NCBI GenBank assembly: GCA_965208525.1
Contig: OZ242340.1
Coordinates: 1,116,001 to 1,180,000, forward strand
Direction: 5' to 3'
Length of the DNA: 64,000 nt
Source of the DNA: VXYL01 sp965208525
Lineage (GTDB): Bacteria > Pseudomonadota > Gammaproteobacteria > Pseudomonadales > Azotimanducaceae
Shown here: positions 60,604-64,000 of the stretch, one piece after another
Position numbering within the stretch: the stretch's first letter is position 1
Layout: each line of letters begins with the position of its first letter
Program-made: the position numbers and the translations under genes
The notes under the pieces: generated by a model
Seen by the model: only the letters and a program-made list of their open reading frames with translations
What the model was told of the DNA's origin: nothing
Databases searched by the model: none

Positions 60604-60737
60604 CCTTCGGAGTTGCTTGGGGTCGAGGGCCGCAGACAGCATGGGTGTGGTCGCGGATGCAGGCTGCTTGGGAGGTCGCTGAGGCCCGTCGCGTCGAGGA
60701 TGCCGCGGCCTGAAGGTGTCGACTCTCCTACGGTCGA

Positions 60738-60870
60738 GGCGGGCCTTGTAGGGAAGGCATTCTGCCTTCCCTGGCGCCGCTAGGCGCCTTTCTTGGCAAT
60801 GTGCGATCAGCGCGCCTGTCGGCGCGTAGGGAAGGCATTCTGCCTCCCCTCCAAGGTCCGTGCTTTCACG
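60738..60870. repeat. Mirrored hairpin element after uvrA
   Basis: GTAGGGAAGGCATTCTGCCTTCCC (read 60749-60772 in two arms) is followed by GGCGCCGCTAGGCGCC, then GCGCGCCTGTCGGCGCG and a second GGGAAGGCATTCTGCCTCCCC. The rest of the 372-bp gap holds the promoter of the receptor gene. Confidence 0.75.
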
Positions 60871-60894
60871 CGATAGAGGCACTTCCGCGTGCGT

Positions 60895-60923
60895 TTGCGC
60901 TTGCTACACGCCGCGCATAAGAT
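60895..60923 (+). promoter_or_regulatory. Sigma-70-like promoter of the receptor gene
   Basis: TTGCGC (60895-60900) and TAAGAT (60918-60923) are separated by 17 bases, the ideal spacing, and lie 53 bases before the ATG. A short leader follows. No Fur- or Zur-like dyad is clear. Confidence 0.45.
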
Positions 60924-60975
60924 GCGCCGCCCTTCGGGGTGAGCACCACACACGATTCCCAACGAGGGTTCGCCA

Positions 60976-63900
60976 ATGCGCCTTGCATCGTTTTTCCGCA
61001 CCTGTCGCCTTGCCTTTGTCCTGCCCATTGCCGCGATGTGCGCGGCGTCGTTGCCGGCCGTTGCGCAAGAACCGGCCCAGGGCGCTTCGGAGGTCGAGGA
61101 GGTGGTCGTCACTGGCACCCGCATCCGCGACCGCAACGTCTTCAGCTCTTCCCAAATCACCACGGTCGATAGCGATGACATCGCCGATCGCGGCATCACC
61201 CGCGTTGAGGACTATCTGAACGACCTGCCCCAGGTTTCTCCGGGCCAGGCCATCACCGCCTCGAACGGCGCGAGCGGCACCGCCACTGTGAATCTGCGCA
61301 ACCTCGGCTGTGCCCGCACCCTCGTCTTGCTGAACGGGCAGCGGTTGGCGCCAGGCACCACCGGCGGCGGCAATTGCGCCGACCTCAACTCCATCCCTTC
61401 GCTGCTGCTCGAGCGGGTGGAGGTGCTCACCGGCGGGGCTTCCTCCGTGTATGGCTCCGATGCCGTGGCCGGCGTCGTCAACTTCATCCTCGACGACGAG
61501 TTCGAGGGCTTCAAGGCCAGCGTCACCCACAGCTTCTACCAGCACACCAACGACAACGGCGAGTTCCGCGATCTGGTGCAGAGCTTCGGCTATGCCCAAG
61601 CGCCCGGTGACGTGACGACGGGCGAGACGAACAAGGTCTCCGTCGCCTTCGGCGGCTCGGTGTTTGAGGACAGGGGCCACATCACCGCCTTCATGGAGCG
61701 AACCGACACCAGCCCCATCCTGCAAGGCGACTACGACATCTCCGCCTGCGCCCTCACCCGCGGCAAGAGCGCGTGCGGTGGCTCATCCACCATCCCGCCG
61801 GGTCGCTGGGCAGACTTTGGTCGCTACGGCGCTGCCGGCTTCGTCAACAAGGACCCAGACATCACCCGGCTTGACCTCAAGGTTGAGGGCAACGAGTTCG
61901 TCCCCCGCGCCGGGCAGACCTTCAACTACAACCCCACCAACTTCTTCCAGCGACCGGACGAGCGCCTGAACGTCGGTTTCTTCGGCAAGTTCGAGATCAA
62001 CGAATATGCCGAGGCGTACGCCAACATCCGCTCGATGTCGTCCGAGTCGAATGCGCAGATCGCCTATTCCGGCACCTTCGGCAACATCACTTCCATCCCC
62101 TGCTACAACCCGCTGCTCTCGAAGCAGCAATACGACACGGTGTGCGGCGACTGGGAAGGCATGGGCGGCGACCACGCGCCCAACTTCGCTTCTGCCGCCG
62201 AGGCGCTCGCGTACATCTCCTCGCTCGACATCGCCGTCGGCGCGGAAGAGATCATCGACTACCGGGCGCCGCTCTACTCCCTCAAGCGCAACGTCGAAGG
62301 CGGCCCGCGCCAGAACATCACCGGCTACGACAACGTGGTGCAGGTGTATGGCCTGCGCGGCGATCTCTCGCCAACGTGGAGCTACGACATCTCCTATCAG
62401 CTCTCGGAGGTGGAGTATTCGAGCGAATACCGCAACGACCTCTCGGTGGTTGCCATCACCCGCGCCATCGACGTGATCAACGTCGGCGGCGTGCCGACCT
62501 GCGTTTCCGTTCTGAACGGAGCCGACGGCTCGTGCATCCCCTACAACCTGTTCCAAGGCGGGATGCCGGGTGACGCCGGCATTCAGGGCGTGATCGACGG
62601 CGGCGCCGCACTGCAGCAATACATCGCCAACTCCACCTTCGTGAACGGCACCGGCGAGCAGGAGATTCTCCAGGCCGTGGTATCCGGCCAGTCGGGCATC
62701 GTCATTCCGGGTGCGCCGAGTGCCATCTCGGCCGCACTCGGCCTTGAGATGCGTGACGTGAGCACCAGTTTCCGCCCAGACCGGCCGAGCCGCACCGGCG
62801 ACCGCTCCGGCTCCGGCGGCGCAACCCTGCCGCTCTCCGGCGGCTACGACGTGAGCGAATACTTCATCGAGCTTGGCGTGCCGCTCTTGAACACGCTGAG
62901 CGCGGATGTGGGCTACCGCTTCGCCGACTACGCCACGGGCGCCGAGACCAACACCTACAAGCTGGGCGCGTTCTGGCAAGCGACGGAAGCTGTCGCGTTG
63001 CGGGCGTCGTTCCAGAGCGCTGTGCGGCACGCGAGCCTCTTTGAGCTGTTCCGGGCTACCGGCTTCAACCTTGTGGACCTCGCCGACGACCCCTGCGGCC
63101 TTTCCATGAGCGCCACCCAAGCGCAATGCGCCAACACCGGACTTGCGGCGGACCTCTACGGCACCGACCTCAAGTCCCCGGCCGACCAATACAACATCCT
63201 CCAAGGCGGCAACCCGGAAGTCGCGCCCGAAGAAGCCGAGTCGACGACCATCGGCGCCGTGTTCACGCCCTCTTTCCTGCCGGAACTCGTTCTCACGGTC
63301 GATTACTTCGACATCCAGGTGGAGGAAGGCATTGGCAACATCCCGGCGGCGACGGCGCTGGCGAAGTGCTTGGAGACGGGCATCGGCGCCTTCTGCAACC
63401 TCATCAACCGCCATCCGGTGAACGGCTCGCTGTGGCTGACAGGCGGCTACATCTCGGCGCAGACGACGAACCTCAGTCAAGAGGACGTGCAGGGCGTGGA
63501 CATCATCTTCGATTACGGCTTCGACACGCCGTTTGGACCCTTGTCGCTCGAAGGCGTGACGACGTTCCTGATGACGTCGGACCTCATCGAGTTGCCGGGT
63601 GAGGATGCCCTAGAGTGCGCTGGCGTCTGGGGCGCGGCGTGCGGCAAGAACCCGCAGCCGGAGTGGAGCGGCAACTACAAGGCGACGCTGCTCACGGAGT
63701 ACGATCTCAGGGTTGCGCTGGGGCTGCGGTATCTCGGCGCCACGGACGACCTCAACTCCAACAACATCGACTTCGATGCCGAGACGTATTGGGACTTGAC
63801 CCTGGAATGGGCCCCGATTGGCAACTACTCCGCCACACTCGGCATCACGAACCTCTTTGACGCGGACCCGCAGGTGAGCTCGGATGCGGGCACGGCACCG

Positions 63901-63978
63901 GGCAACGGCAACACCTTCCCGGCGTTCTTCGACGCCTTGGGACGGTATGTGTTCTTGAACGTGGGCGTGGATTTCTAG
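60976..63978 (+). CDS. Large TonB-dependent receptor
   Basis: A 1000-residue outer-membrane receptor of the type common in Caulobacter, Xanthomonas and marine bacteria. A signal peptide (to AVAQ, residue 30) is followed by the TonB box EVEEVVVTGTRIRDRN and the plug with RTLVLLNGQRLAPGTTG and GGASSVYGSDAVAGVVNFIL. The long barrel has many paired Cys and ends YVFLNVGVDF with the terminal Phe. Such receptors take up carbohydrates, peptides or other large nutrients. No linked degradation genes are visible before the window ends. Confidence 0.9.
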   Translation: MRLASFFRTCRLAFVLPIAAMCAASLPAVAQEPAQGASEVEEVVVTGTRIRDRNVFSSSQITTVDSDDIADRGITRVEDYLNDLPQVSPGQAITASNGASGTATVNLRNLGCARTLVLLNGQRLAPGTTGGGNCADLNSIPSLLLERVEVLTGGASSVYGSDAVAGVVNFILDDEFEGFKASVTHSFYQHTNDNGEFRDLVQSFGYAQAPGDVTTGETNKVSVAFGGSVFEDRGHITAFMERTDTSPILQGDYDISACALTRGKSACGGSSTIPPGRWADFGRYGAAGFVNKDPDITRLDLKVEGNEFVPRAGQTFNYNPTNFFQRPDERLNVGFFGKFEINEYAEAYANIRSMSSESNAQIAYSGTFGNITSIPCYNPLLSKQQYDTVCGDWEGMGGDHAPNFASAAEALAYISSLDIAVGAEEIIDYRAPLYSLKRNVEGGPRQNITGYDNVVQVYGLRGDLSPTWSYDISYQLSEVEYSSEYRNDLSVVAITRAIDVINVGGVPTCVSVLNGADGSCIPYNLFQGGMPGDAGIQGVIDGGAALQQYIANSTFVNGTGEQEILQAVVSGQSGIVIPGAPSAISAALGLEMRDVSTSFRPDRPSRTGDRSGSGGATLPLSGGYDVSEYFIELGVPLLNTLSADVGYRFADYATGAETNTYKLGAFWQATEAVALRASFQSAVRHASLFELFRATGFNLVDLADDPCGLSMSATQAQCANTGLAADLYGTDLKSPADQYNILQGGNPEVAPEEAESTTIGAVFTPSFLPELVLTVDYFDIQVEEGIGNIPAATALAKCLETGIGAFCNLINRHPVNGSLWLTGGYISAQTTNLSQEDVQGVDIIFDYGFDTPFGPLSLEGVTTFLMTSDLIELPGEDALECAGVWGAACGKNPQPEWSGNYKATLLTEYDLRVALGLRYLGATDDLNSNNIDFDAETYWDLTLEWAPIGNYSATLGITNLFDADPQVSSDAGTAPGNGNTFPAFFDALGRYVFLNVGVDF

Positions 63979-64000
63979 GTCGAAGCCTCGGCAAGGTCGC

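Overview
The window is a GC-rich, densely coded chromosomal segment of a gammaproteobacterium. The evidence is gene order and gene structure: lolB is divergent from hemA-prfA-prmC-moeB/hesA, the cluster nadD-rsfS-rlmH-mrdA-rodA-mltB-rlpA-dacC-lipB is intact, and nuoC and nuoD are fused. The many secreted hydrolases, radical SAM, VOC, Rieske and sterol-reductase-like proteins and TonB receptors suggest an uncultured, heterotrophic, probably marine or host-associated lineage (inference). I saw no rRNA, tRNA or CRISPR array.

Layout. 1-13 kb: end of rdgB, hemW, then mostly metabolic genes (DUF1295 protein, N-acyl-D-amino-acid deacylase-like amidohydrolase, dienelactone hydrolase, ERG4/ERG24-type sterol reductase, 5'-3' exonuclease, SMP-30 lactonase, PA0069-type radical SAM, GST, alpha/beta hydrolase, VOC protein). 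13.2-16.1 kb: a MoxR-type AAA ATPase plus vWA protein pair (CbbQ/CbbO-like). 16.2-20.9 kb: a decayed island with a frameshifted unknown gene, a 5'-truncated DUF3800 gene, an unknown membrane protein, an unknown lipoprotein and a multiply frameshifted P4-type integrase. 21-31.3 kb: Bax inhibitor-1 protein, DUF2277, methylmalonyl-CoA-epimerase-like protein, nuoA-nuoB-nuoCD (the rest of nuo is absent here), a Rieske oxygenase, and three hydrolase genes. 31.6-35.6 kb: a zinc-uptake-like locus (His-rich TonB receptor, small HxH/CxxC protein, ZIP transporter). 35.8-38.5 kb: OppB/OppC permeases without partners and an LLM flavoprotein. 39-44 kb: lolB / hemA-prfA-prmC-hesA. 44-46.7 kb: a second copy of the small protein plus His-rich receptor operon, with a Zur-like operator. 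46.9-57.1 kb: cell-envelope, elongation and ribosome-maturation cluster plus nadD, a LON-domain protein and ssb. 57.6-64 kb: uvrA and a 1000-residue TonB receptor.

A genome-wide-looking family of hairpin elements (REP/BIME-like) occupies most gaps longer than 100 bp. Composite copies are mirrored, and many carry the edge motif AGTCCGACAG followed by RCTGCTAGCGC. Members have also entered reading frames in phase: a 45-nt unit encodes EPSARGSARGLPSLE twice inside the vWA protein and once at the N-terminus of RlpA, and a 72-nt tandem unit forms the N-terminal extension of MltB. The two observations I rate highest are these protein-coding palindromic elements and the duplicated 'small HxH/CxxC protein + His-rich receptor' operon with a candidate Zur operator.
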